Below, piece by piece: positions 7,756-14,053 of a stretch of DNA of 14,560 bases. The position numbers and the translations under genes are program-made. The notes under the pieces are model-generated. The model did not search any database. It was not told where the DNA came from and worked only from the letters and a program-made list of their open reading frames with translations. The DNA comes from an uncultured Eubacteriales bacterium (GTDB taxonomy: Bacteria; Bacillota; Clostridia; Oscillospirales; Oscillospiraceae): contig USAT01000044.1 in NCBI GenBank assembly GCA_900552725.1, positions 1 to 14,560 of the forward strand, written 5' to 3'. Each line of letters begins with the position of its first letter. The first letter of the stretch is position 1.

Positions 7756-7791
7756 TAGGAGCATAACCATCTCCTATCTTAGATAAAGGAG
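7756..7791 (+). promoter_or_regulatory. Leader with mutually exclusive hairpins around the ribosome site
   Basis: TAGGAG (7756-7761) pairs perfectly with CTCCTA (7771-7776). The same CTCCT can instead pair with AGGAG (7787-7791) of the ribosome site AAAGGAG, 9 nt before the start codon. The AGGAG-CTCCT-AGGAG order gives an open and a closed state for translation. The pairings are short (5-6 bp), so a regulatory role is a hypothesis. Confidence 0.4.
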
Positions 7792-7800
7792 TGATTTCTT

Positions 7801-8211
7801 ATGGTTAGATTGATTATGGGTGCCAACGGCGCCGGTAAGACCAAGCAGCTGATCGAGCTGATCCACACCGCGGTGGAGAGCGAGAACGGCAGCGTCGTAT
7901 GCATCGAGCCCAGCGCCGACATGACCTATGACATCAGCTACAATGTCCGTCTGGTCAACGCCGGTGAGTATAATGTGAACAATTACGAGTGCCTGCGGGG
8001 CTTTATCAGCGGCCTGTACGCCGGCAATTACGATATTTCCCATGTGTTCGTGGACAACCTGTGCAAGATCGCCGGGGACAAGGATCTCCAGGCGGTGGAG
8101 GACTTCCTGGGCTGGCTGGACCGCTTCAGCAACGCCAACGATGTGAAGTTCACCGTCACCATCAGCGCGGATGAGGATTCCGCCACCGAGGGCCTGCGGC
8201 AGTACACCTGA
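7801..8211 (+). CDS. Small P-loop protein of unknown function
   Basis: A 136-residue protein I cannot assign to a characterised family. It starts directly with a strand and Walker A, MVRLIMGANGAGKTKQLIE (P-loop GANGAGKT at 7-14), so nucleotide binding is likely. A hydrophobic strand ending in Asp, HVFVDNL at about 81-87, is a plausible Walker B. The strand FTVTISAD near the C-terminus could be a sensor strand. There is no ABC signature, no zinc-binding cysteine cluster and no membrane segment. At this size it resembles a minimal RecA/thymidine-kinase-like core. I recall similar small proteins in clostridial genomes annotated as hypothetical, sometimes loosely as PilT-like, but this is unverified. 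It has its own promoter, an unusual leader and a strong terminator, so it is probably a single-gene unit. Confidence 0.85.
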   Translation: MVRLIMGANGAGKTKQLIELIHTAVESENGSVVCIEPSADMTYDISYNVRLVNAGEYNVNNYECLRGFISGLYAGNYDISHVFVDNLCKIAGDKDLQAVEDFLGWLDRFSNANDVKFTVTISADEDSATEGLRQYT

Positions 8212-8267
8212 TCCCTTTGGCACAGCCGCAAAGGGGCAGCCGCGCAGGCGGAAAATCTTTCAGCAGC

Positions 8268-8302
8268 AAAACAGGCACCGCGCTTTCCGCGGTGCCTGTT
8301 TT
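8268..8302. terminator. Bidirectional terminator between convergent genes
   Basis: A 15-bp perfect hairpin: AAAACAGGCACCGCG (8268-8282), loop CTTTC, complement to 8302, then CCTTTTT on the plus strand. The A-rich 5' side provides a T-tract for the minus strand. It separates the P-loop gene from the convergent dehydrogenase gene. Confidence 0.9.
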
Positions 8303-8326
8303 CCTTTTTGTCCGATGCCGCCGGGG

Positions 8327-9061
8327 TCAAAGAATGAAGCCGCCGTCCACCGTCAGCACCTGGCCGGTGATAAAGTCCGCCTTGTCCGACGCCAGGAAGG
8401 CCGCCGCGTGGGCGATGTCCTCCGGCGTGCCGAGACGGCGCAGGGGTGTCTCCTCCGCCAGCTGGGGCAGCACCTCCGGCGGCAGGGCGTCCAGCATATC
8501 GGTCCTGATGACGCCGGGGGCGATGCAGTTGACCCGGATGTGGGTGGGGGCCAGCTCCGACGCCAGCGAGCGGGTCAGGCCAATCAGCGCCGCCTTGGTG
8601 CAGGAATAGGTCACCTCGCAGCTGGCGCCCCGCTGGCCCCAGATGGAGGAGATGTTGATGATGCAGCCCTCGTGGGCGTGGAGCATGGCGGGCAGCACCG
8701 CCTGAATGGTGTGGTACGCGCCGTCCACGTTGGTGGAGAAGTACCTGTGCCACATTTCGTCGGTCACATCCTGGAACAGGGCCTGGCCCGCCACACCGGC
8801 GTTGTTCACCAGCAGCGACACCGGGCCCCACTTCTCCCGGATAGCCTGCACCATGGCCTGTACCTCCTGCCGCCGGGACACATCCGCCTGATACGTCATG
8901 GCCTCATGGCCCTCCGCCGCCAGCTCCGCAGCCAGACTCTCGGCGCAGTCCTGCCGCACCCGATAGTTGATGCAGACCCTCCAGCCCTGACGGCCCAGCT
9001 CACGGGCCACCGCCCGGCCGATGCCCCGGCTGGAGCCGGTGACAAGCGCGATCTTTTCCAT
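8327..9061 (-). CDS. ymfI: Short-chain dehydrogenase, probable EF-P 5-aminopentanone reductase (YmfI-like)
   Basis: Classical NAD(P)H-dependent short-chain dehydrogenase/reductase, 244 residues. The cofactor motif TGSSRGIG is at 8-15, with Asp60-Val61, NNAG at 86-89, Asn111, and the catalytic Ser139, Tyr152 and Lys156. The stretch SSIWGQRGASCEV (138-150) just before the catalytic tyrosine resembles, as I recall it, the corresponding stretch of B. subtilis YmfI (SSIWG..GASCEV). YmfI reduces the 5-aminopentanone group on elongation factor P to 5-aminopentanol, aiding translation of proline stretches. The fallback call is a FabG-like 3-oxoacyl-ACP reductase, though no fatty-acid genes are nearby. 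AAGGAGG (9070-9076 on the complement) sets the start. It is divergent from the two-component system and ends at the shared terminator. SDR family membership is near certain; the specific role is about 0.65. Confidence 0.92.
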   Translation of the reverse strand: MEKIALVTGSSRGIGRAVARELGRQGWRVCINYRVRQDCAESLAAELAAEGHEAMTYQADVSRRQEVQAMVQAIREKWGPVSLLVNNAGVAGQALFQDVTDEMWHRYFSTNVDGAYHTIQAVLPAMLHAHEGCIINISSIWGQRGASCEVTYSCTKAALIGLTRSLASELAPTHIRVNCIAPGVIRTDMLDALPPEVLPQLAEETPLRRLGTPEDIAHAAAFLASDKADFITGQVLTVDGGFIL

Positions 9062-9088
9062 TTCCGTTTCCTCCTTGCGATGCTTTGA

Positions 9089-9108
9089 TATTTGTCTCTA
9101 TTTGTCTC
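9089..9108. repeat. Tandem 10-bp direct repeat in the dehydrogenase leader
   Basis: TATTTGTCTC occurs twice head to tail (9089-9098, 9099-9108), between the -10 box and the ribosome site of the minus-strand dehydrogenase. The one-helical-turn spacing is compatible with a protein operator, but no binder is known. Confidence 0.6.
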
Positions 9109-9110
9109 TC

Positions 9111-9139
9111 ATTTTACCCCAAAACCGTGTCCGACGCAA
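9111..9139 (-). promoter_or_regulatory. Promoter of the dehydrogenase gene
   Basis: On the minus strand, -35 TTGCGT (9134-9139), a 17-nt spacer and -10 TAAAAT (9111-9116). Its -35 is only 8 bp from the -35 of the divergent two-component promoter, so one factor bound there could affect both. Confidence 0.65.
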
Positions 9140-9147
9140 GGATACCG

Positions 9148-9176
9148 TTGCCTTTGGCGAAGTTTGTTGATAGAAT
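9148..9176 (+). promoter_or_regulatory. Promoter of the two-component system
   Basis: A -35 TTGCCT (9148-9153), a 17-nt spacer and a -10 TAGAAT (9171-9176), leaving an A/T-rich leader of about 65 nt. Confidence 0.7.
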
Positions 9177-9248
9177 GATAATATCTCATAAAATTCTTAG
9201 AAGTTTTTGTTGGCATGATACTGGATATTTCTGCAAAGGAGACGGCCT

Positions 9249-9920
9249 ATGCGTATTTTGGTAGCCGAGGACGAAAAACACCTGAACCGCATCATCAGCG
9301 AAGCCCTCAGCGACGAGGGGTACAGCGTGGACAGCTGCTTCAACGGGCAGGAGGTGCTGGAGCACATGGCCTGCGCGGAATACGACGTGCTGGTGCTGGA
9401 CATTATGATGCCCCGGATGGACGGCCTGGAGGTGGTGCGCCGCCTGCGGGGCGAGGGCAACGCCACGCCGGTGCTGTTCCTCACCTCCCGGGACAGTATC
9501 GAGGACAAGGTGACCGGGCTGGAATCCGGCGGCGACTACTATCTCACCAAGCCCTTCGCCTTTCCGGAGCTGCTGGCGGTGGTGCGGGCCATGGCCCGGA
9601 AATACACCGGCAATCGCTCCAACATCTACACGGTGGCCGACCTGACGCTGGACAGCGCCGCCCACACCGTCACCCGGGCGGGACGGGACATCAAGCTGAC
9701 CGCCAAGGAATTCGCCCTGCTGGAGTACATGGTGCGCAACAGGGGCGTGGTGCTGTCCCGGGAGATGATCGAAAACAACCTCTGGAACTACGACTACGAG
9801 GGCGGCACCAACGTGGTGGACGTGTATGTGGGCTACCTGCGCAAGAAGGTGGACGCCGGAGCGGAAAAGAAGCTGATCCACACCGTTTGGGGCACCGGGT
9901 GGGTACTGAAGGAGGCGTAA
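9249..9920 (+). CDS. OmpR/PhoB-family response regulator
   Basis: DNA-binding response regulator of 223 residues. The receiver domain (about 1-115) has the acidic pocket E7-D8-E9, phosphoacceptor Asp51 (in VLVLDIMMPRMDG), switch Thr79 and Lys101 (LTKPF). The loop before it reads GGDYY instead of the common GADDY. A winged-helix effector domain (about 125-222) has the LTAKEFALLEYM strand-helix, the recognition helix in the NVVDVYVGYLRKK region and the wing WGTGWVL. AAAGGAG at 9235-9241 supports the start. The stop is separated by 1 nt from the sensor kinase start, so they form one operon. OmpR-type regulators bind direct repeats about 11 bp apart; such an array lies at 11260-11303 after the kinase and is the likeliest target. 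The physiological signal is unknown. Confidence 0.97.
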   Translation: MRILVAEDEKHLNRIISEALSDEGYSVDSCFNGQEVLEHMACAEYDVLVLDIMMPRMDGLEVVRRLRGEGNATPVLFLTSRDSIEDKVTGLESGGDYYLTKPFAFPELLAVVRAMARKYTGNRSNIYTVADLTLDSAAHTVTRAGRDIKLTAKEFALLEYMVRNRGVVLSREMIENNLWNYDYEGGTNVVDVYVGYLRKKVDAGAEKKLIHTVWGTGWVLKEA

Positions 9921-9921
9921 C

Positions 9922-11250
9922 ATGTCTGCAAAGCTGCGACTGACGGCGTGGTTCACGCTGATGATGCTGCTGTTATGCGCCGCCACGCTGACCTTTGTGT
10001 TCGTGGTGAACGGCGCGGCGGTAGCCGACGATCCCCAGAGCCAGCTGATCGCCCGGGTGGACAAAAACGCCCGGGACGTGGAGTTCGAGAACGGCCGCTT
10101 CGAGTGGGAGGATCTGAAATTCTACCGCCGGGGCGTCAGCTGCTGGGTCTGCGATGAAAGCGGCGCGTTTCTGGAAGGCGTACAGCCCGAGGGACTGCCG
10201 GAGCTGCCGCCCCAGGATGGCGCGCTGCGCACCGTTTCCGGCGGAGACGGACAATATTATATGTATGACGTGTATGTGGACATGGACGTAACGGGTCTGT
10301 GGATACGGGGCGTCATCTCCACCGAGAGCCGCAGCGGCGTCATGCACACCATCAACATCCTGACGGCGGTGCTGCTGCCGTGCCTGCTGGTGGTGACGGT
10401 GGCCGGTGGGTGGGGTATCGCCCACCTGACCTTCCGGCCCATGGAGCAGATCATCGGCGCGGCGGACGCCATCAACGACGACCGGGATCTTTCCGCCCGC
10501 ATCGGATTGAAGCGGGGCCCGGTGGAAATGCGGCGGCTGAGCCGCTCCTTCGACAGCCTTTTTGCCCGGCTGGAGAAATCCTTCCACGCCGAGCGGCAGT
10601 TTACCTCCGATGCCAGCCACGAGCTGCGCACGCCCATCACCGTCATCCTGGCGGAGTGCGACCGGGCCAGGCGCAAGTGCGAGACCAAGGAGGACTTTCT
10701 CCAGTCCATCACCGTCATCGAGGAGCAGGGCCAGCGCATGTCCCACCTGGTGCAGGAGCTGCTGGGCCTGACCCGTCTGCAGCAGGGCACCACACGCTAT
10801 CCCCTGCAGAAGGCCGATCTCAGCAGCTTTGCCGCCGCCTGCTGCGAGGAGTTCATGCCCGCCGACGACCGGGGCATCACCCTGACCACCGACATCCAGC
10901 CGGAGGTGCAGGCCACCTTCAACCCGTCCCTGATGCAGCGGGCCCTGTACAACCTGCTGCAGAACGCCTATAAGTACGGCAGGCCCGGCGGACACATCAC
11001 CGTGACCGTGCGGCCCGAGGGCCGGGGCGCGGCCATCTCCGTGGCCGACGACGGCATCGGTATCGACAAGGCGGATCAGGACAAGATCTGGCAGCGGTTC
11101 TGGCAGGCCGATCCCTCCCGGGGCGAGGACGGCGGCAGCGGGCTGGGGCTCTCCATGGTGCAGGAGATCGCCCTGTTCCACGGCGGTCAGGCCACGGTGG
11201 ACAGCACCCCCGGCCAGGGCAGCACCTTTACCCTGACGCTGCCCAAATAA
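9922..11250 (+). CDS. Membrane sensor histidine kinase
   Basis: Cognate kinase of the preceding regulator, 442 residues. TM1 is at about 8-30 and TM2 at about 142-166, enclosing a ~110-residue extracytoplasmic sensor with no recognised fold and two cysteines (C74, C77 in a CWVC arrangement). A HAMP linker spans about 166-220. The HisKA domain carries SHELRTP with phosphoacceptor His233. The ATPase domain has the N box (NLLQNAYKYG, Asn348), G1 DDGIGI (376-381) and G2 GSGLGLS (405-411). There is no PAS domain, which argues against a classic PhoR. AAGGAGG (9909-9915) overlaps the end of the regulator gene. The CWVC pair outside the membrane could form a disulfide or bind metal, which is speculative. 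Confidence 0.97.
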   Translation: MSAKLRLTAWFTLMMLLLCAATLTFVFVVNGAAVADDPQSQLIARVDKNARDVEFENGRFEWEDLKFYRRGVSCWVCDESGAFLEGVQPEGLPELPPQDGALRTVSGGDGQYYMYDVYVDMDVTGLWIRGVISTESRSGVMHTINILTAVLLPCLLVVTVAGGWGIAHLTFRPMEQIIGAADAINDDRDLSARIGLKRGPVEMRRLSRSFDSLFARLEKSFHAERQFTSDASHELRTPITVILAECDRARRKCETKEDFLQSITVIEEQGQRMSHLVQELLGLTRLQQGTTRYPLQKADLSSFAAACCEEFMPADDRGITLTTDIQPEVQATFNPSLMQRALYNLLQNAYKYGRPGGHITVTVRPEGRGAAISVADDGIGIDKADQDKIWQRFWQADPSRGEDGGSGLGLSMVQEIALFHGGQATVDSTPGQGSTFTLTLPK

Positions 11251-11259
11251 TTTTCTCCG

Positions 11260-11313
11260 TTCAAAATTTATTTAAATTCCTTTCATACTTTTCTTAAAGT
11301 TTCCGGTTATGCT
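11260..11313 (+). promoter_or_regulatory. Four 11-bp phased repeats plus -10 box before the PepSY-like gene
   Basis: Consecutive 11-bp units start at 11260 (TTCAAA), 11271 (TTTAAA), 11282 (TTCATA) and 11293 (CTTAAA), each followed by 5 nt. This is the direct-repeat layout bound by OmpR/PhoB-class regulators. A -10 TATGCT follows at 11308-11313. The -35 position falls inside the array and is not a good consensus, as expected for an activated promoter. The local base composition is far more A/T-rich than the flanking genes. Binding by the adjacent response regulator is inferred from position. Confidence 0.6.
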
Positions 11314-11358
11314 ATACCCATAACAGGAAAACAACCAGAGCTTGAAAGGAGTTTTACC

Positions 11359-11604
11359 ATGAACAACATGAACGATATGACCTCCCACGTGATCGACCCC
11401 CAGGTGGCCGTGGCCGCCGCCGTGCTGTATGGCAACCTCCGCAACCGCGAGGTGCTGTCCGCCGACGTATCCTTCTCCGATAACCTGTACGAGGTGATCA
11501 TCCACAGCGAGTGGATGGATTACGACTGCTATGTGGACGCCTCCAACGGCGAGGTGCTTGGATTTCAGTCCACGCCCGTTGAAGAGTGCCGTCTCGGTGC
11601 CTGA
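11359..11604 (+). CDS. Small PepSY-like protein without signal peptide
   Basis: An 81-residue protein resembling a single PepSY unit: an N-terminal helix (about 12-28), then strands in LSADVSFSDNLYEVIIHSEW, ending with the typical YDCYVDASNGEVLGF (about 55-69; the VDA-x-x-G-E-V-L pattern). PepSY domains usually lie outside the membrane and are thought to inhibit proteases or sense signals. Here no signal peptide or membrane helix is seen, so the protein should be cytoplasmic unless exported unconventionally. AAAGGAG (11345-11351) sets the start. It follows the kinase by 108 nt behind an 11-bp repeat array and ends at a strong terminator, so it is probably the output, or a feedback partner, of the two-component system. 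The exact function is unknown. Confidence 0.85.
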   Translation: MNNMNDMTSHVIDPQVAVAAAVLYGNLRNREVLSADVSFSDNLYEVIIHSEWMDYDCYVDASNGEVLGFQSTPVEECRLGA

Positions 11605-11613
11605 GCCCACAAC

Positions 11614-11654
11614 ATAAAAAACGTCTCAGCCCAGTGGGCTGAGACGTTTTTTAT
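11614..11654. terminator. Bidirectional terminator between convergent genes
   Basis: A near-complete palindrome: six A, CGTCTCAGCCC, loop AGT, GGGCTGAGACG, six T (11614-11654). It works for both the PepSY-like gene (plus) and the topoisomerase gene (minus), whose stop is 4 bp away. Confidence 0.92.
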
Positions 11655-11657
11655 GGT

Positions 11658-13898
11658 TTACAGCAGCGTGATCTGCTTTTCGTCGCTGTCCTCCGGCTTC
11701 ACCAGCGCGCCGGCGGCGGGGATGGTACGGGTGCGGTAGCGGGCCGGGTTGGTGATGCCGGTCTCCTCCACAGGCACCACACGCTCCAGATGGTACTTGG
11801 GCTTGATGGTCATGACCGCCACGCCCTGTGTGGCGCGGGTGGTCTTGGGGGTCAGGGATGCCGTATGCATCAGCAGGCACCGGGGCTCGTTGGTATACAG
11901 GGCCAGCTCCGCGTCCTCCTTCATGGCCCGCATGGCGGTCAGGGGCGCCTTGTCGCTGTACGCGCCGGTGAGGCGGCGGCGGTTGGAGGTGGTGGCGTAG
12001 GCGGTCAGGGGCACCTTGGCGGCCTTGCCGTTTTCAAAGAAGAACAGCATGAAGCCGCTGTAATCCCCGGCCAGGGCCAGATAGATCACATTCTCGCCGT
12101 CCTCCATGCCCAGCTTGGCGGGCAGATAGTCGCCCAGGGCCGAGGCCTTGGTCTCGCCGAACTCGCTGGCGCGGGTCTTATAGACCTGCTGGCGGTCGGT
12201 GAAGAACAGCAGCTCGGCGGCGTTGGTGGCCTCGAAATACTGGGCGGGGCCGTCGCCCTCCTTGTACTTCTGATCGCCGGACATGCGCAGGGACTGGGGC
12301 GTGATCTTCTTGAAATAGCCCTGACGGCTGAGGAACAGGTGGACGGGATAGTCGTCGATGGGTTCCTCCTCCGGCTCCTCGGGAAGCTCGTGGCCGTAGA
12401 CGATCTCGGTATGGCGGGGGATGGCGTACTTCTTCCGCACGTCGGTCAGCTCGTCGATGATGATGCGGCGGATGCGCTGGGGCCGGGCCAGCGTGTCCTC
12501 CAGATCGGCGATCTCGTCGGCCAGGGTCTCGGTCTCCGCCACCCGCTTGAGGATGTACTCCTTGTTGATGTTGCGCAGCTTGATCTCCGCCACATACTCC
12601 GCCTGCACCTGGTCGATGCCGAAGGCGATCATCAGATTGGGGATGACCTCCGCCTCCTCCTCGGTCTCCCGGATGGTGGCAATGGCCTTGTCGATGTCCA
12701 GCAGGATGCGCTTCAGGCCCTGCAAAAGGTGCAGCTTGTCCTGCTTCTTCTTCAGGATGAAATACACCCGGCGCTTGACGCACTCGGTGCGCCACGCCGT
12801 CCACTCCTCCAGAATGCCGCCCACGCCCAGCACACGTGGCTGTCCGGCAATGAGGATGTTGAAGTTGCAGCTTACCGTGTCCTGTAAGGGGGTCAGGCGG
12901 AACAGCTTGGCCATCAGCTTATCGGGGTCCACGCCCCGCTTCAGGTCGATGGCCAGCTTCAGACCGCTGAGGTCGCTCTCGTCCCGCATGTCGTTGATCT
13001 CCTTCACCTTGCCGGCCTTCACCAGCTCCGCCACCTTGTCCAGAATGGCCTCGATGGAGGTGGAATAGGGGATCTCGTAGACCTCGATGAGATTCTCCTT
13101 CTTGTCGTAGCGATAGCGGCTGCGGACCTTCACGCCGCCGCGGCCGGTGCGGTAAATTTCCCGCAGCTCGTCCGGATCGCAGAGGATCTGTCCGCCGGTG
13201 GGGAAGTCCGGGGCCAGCAGGGTCGAGGGGATGTCGTGGTCGGGGTTTTTCAGATAGGCGATGGTGGTGTCGCACACCTCGCCCAGGTTGAAGCCGCAAA
13301 TTTGGCTGGCCATGCCCACGGCGATGCCCTGATTGGCGGACACCAGCACGTTGGGGAAGGTGGTGGGCAGCAGAGACGGCTCCTTCATGGTGTTGTCGTA
13401 GTTGTCCACAAAGTCCACGGCATCGCAGTCCAGATCGCGGAACAGCTCGGCGCAGATGGGGGAGAGCTTGGCCTCGGTATAGCGGCTGGCGGCGTAGGCC
13501 ATGTCGCGGGAGTAGACCTTGCCGAAGTTGCCCTTGCTGTCCACAAAGGGGTGCAGCAACGCCTCGTTGCCCTTGGCCAGGCGCACCATGGTCTCATAGA
13601 TGGCCTGGTCGCCGTGGGGATTCAGGCGCATGGTCTGGCCCACGATGTTGGCGGACTTGGTGCGTCCGCCGGTGAGAAGACCCATCTTGTACATGGTGTA
13701 CAGGAGCTTCCGGTGCGCGGGCTTGAAGCCGTCGATCTCCGGGATGGCGCGGGAGACGATGACGCTCATGGCATAGGGCATATAGTTTTCGTCCAGCGTG
13801 GCGGTGATGGGCTGGTGGATCACCGCGCCGCGCAGGCCCATCACATTGGGATCGGCGCTGCGGTGAACGGTGCGTTCCGGTTGATTTTTCTTTGCCAT
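11658..13898 (-). CDS. parC: Type IIA topoisomerase subunit A (ParC/GyrA-like)
   Basis: DNA-cleaving subunit of a type II topoisomerase, 746 residues, working with a GyrB/ParE-type ATPase. The winged-helix cleavage core is at about 30-500. It includes the quinolone-region motif PHGD (94-97) and catalytic Tyr140 in ASRYTEAKL, followed by tower and coiled-coil segments (LKLRNINKEYILKRV region). The C-terminal part (about 500-746) is beta-rich but lacks the GyrA box QRRGGKG, which favours a topoisomerase IV-like (ParC) role over gyrase. At the position of E. coli GyrA Ser83 it has Gln98, and Asp87 is Glu102. I use the ATG at 13898, preceded by AAAGGA (complement of 13909-13914), not the 33-residue-longer start, which would run into a repeat. 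No parE is visible upstream in the window. GyrA versus ParC naming is uncertain. Confidence 0.93.
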   Translation of the reverse strand: MAKKNQPERTVHRSADPNVMGLRGAVIHQPITATLDENYMPYAMSVIVSRAIPEIDGFKPAHRKLLYTMYKMGLLTGGRTKSANIVGQTMRLNPHGDQAIYETMVRLAKGNEALLHPFVDSKGNFGKVYSRDMAYAASRYTEAKLSPICAELFRDLDCDAVDFVDNYDNTMKEPSLLPTTFPNVLVSANQGIAVGMASQICGFNLGEVCDTTIAYLKNPDHDIPSTLLAPDFPTGGQILCDPDELREIYRTGRGGVKVRSRYRYDKKENLIEVYEIPYSTSIEAILDKVAELVKAGKVKEINDMRDESDLSGLKLAIDLKRGVDPDKLMAKLFRLTPLQDTVSCNFNILIAGQPRVLGVGGILEEWTAWRTECVKRRVYFILKKKQDKLHLLQGLKRILLDIDKAIATIRETEEEAEVIPNLMIAFGIDQVQAEYVAEIKLRNINKEYILKRVAETETLADEIADLEDTLARPQRIRRIIIDELTDVRKKYAIPRHTEIVYGHELPEEPEEEPIDDYPVHLFLSRQGYFKKITPQSLRMSGDQKYKEGDGPAQYFEATNAAELLFFTDRQQVYKTRASEFGETKASALGDYLPAKLGMEDGENVIYLALAGDYSGFMLFFFENGKAAKVPLTAYATTSNRRRLTGAYSDKAPLTAMRAMKEDAELALYTNEPRCLLMHTASLTPKTTRATQGVAVMTIKPKYHLERVVPVEETGITNPARYRTRTIPAAGALVKPEDSDEKQITLL

Positions 13899-13938
13899 AG
13901 GAGCAATGTCCTTTCTTTTGTTGGCGGTAATTATTGGG

Positions 13939-14017
13939 TGTAGGGGCGGACGACTCTGTCCGCCCGCAGGGAAATGATCGGTTATCGTCAGGGCCATCGG
14001 GGACGCCGGCCCCTACA
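13939..14017. repeat. 79-bp palindromic intergenic repeat, MITE-like
   Basis: The ends are inverted copies: TGTAGGGGC (13939-13947) and GCCCCTACA (14009-14017). Inside, GGGCGGAC-GACTCT-GTCCGCCC makes a perfect 8-bp hairpin near the left end. There is no reading frame. The element lies between parC and the next minus-strand gene. The layout fits a small non-autonomous mobile or structural repeat. I believe TGTAGGGGC-ended palindromes recur in Oscillospiraceae intergenic regions, but only one copy is present here and I could not check. Confidence 0.55.
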
Positions 14018-14053
14018 AAAAGGTTGCCAGCGACTGCGTGCAGGTACGGTGCA

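Noticed and set aside
9193..9212. Imperfect palindrome around TTCTTAGAA in the response-regulator leader
   Set aside because: The arms are short and A/T-rich and the symmetry is expected by chance in such a leader; there is no 11-bp array like that at 11260.
9973..11181. 402-residue minus-strand frame opposite the histidine kinase
   Set aside because: The kinase has every expected box on the plus strand; the antisense frame is His/Gly/Gln-rich without motifs.
11790..12887. 365-residue plus-strand frame opposite the topoisomerase gene
   Set aside because: Shadow frame of a clear type IIA topoisomerase subunit, without a ribosome site.
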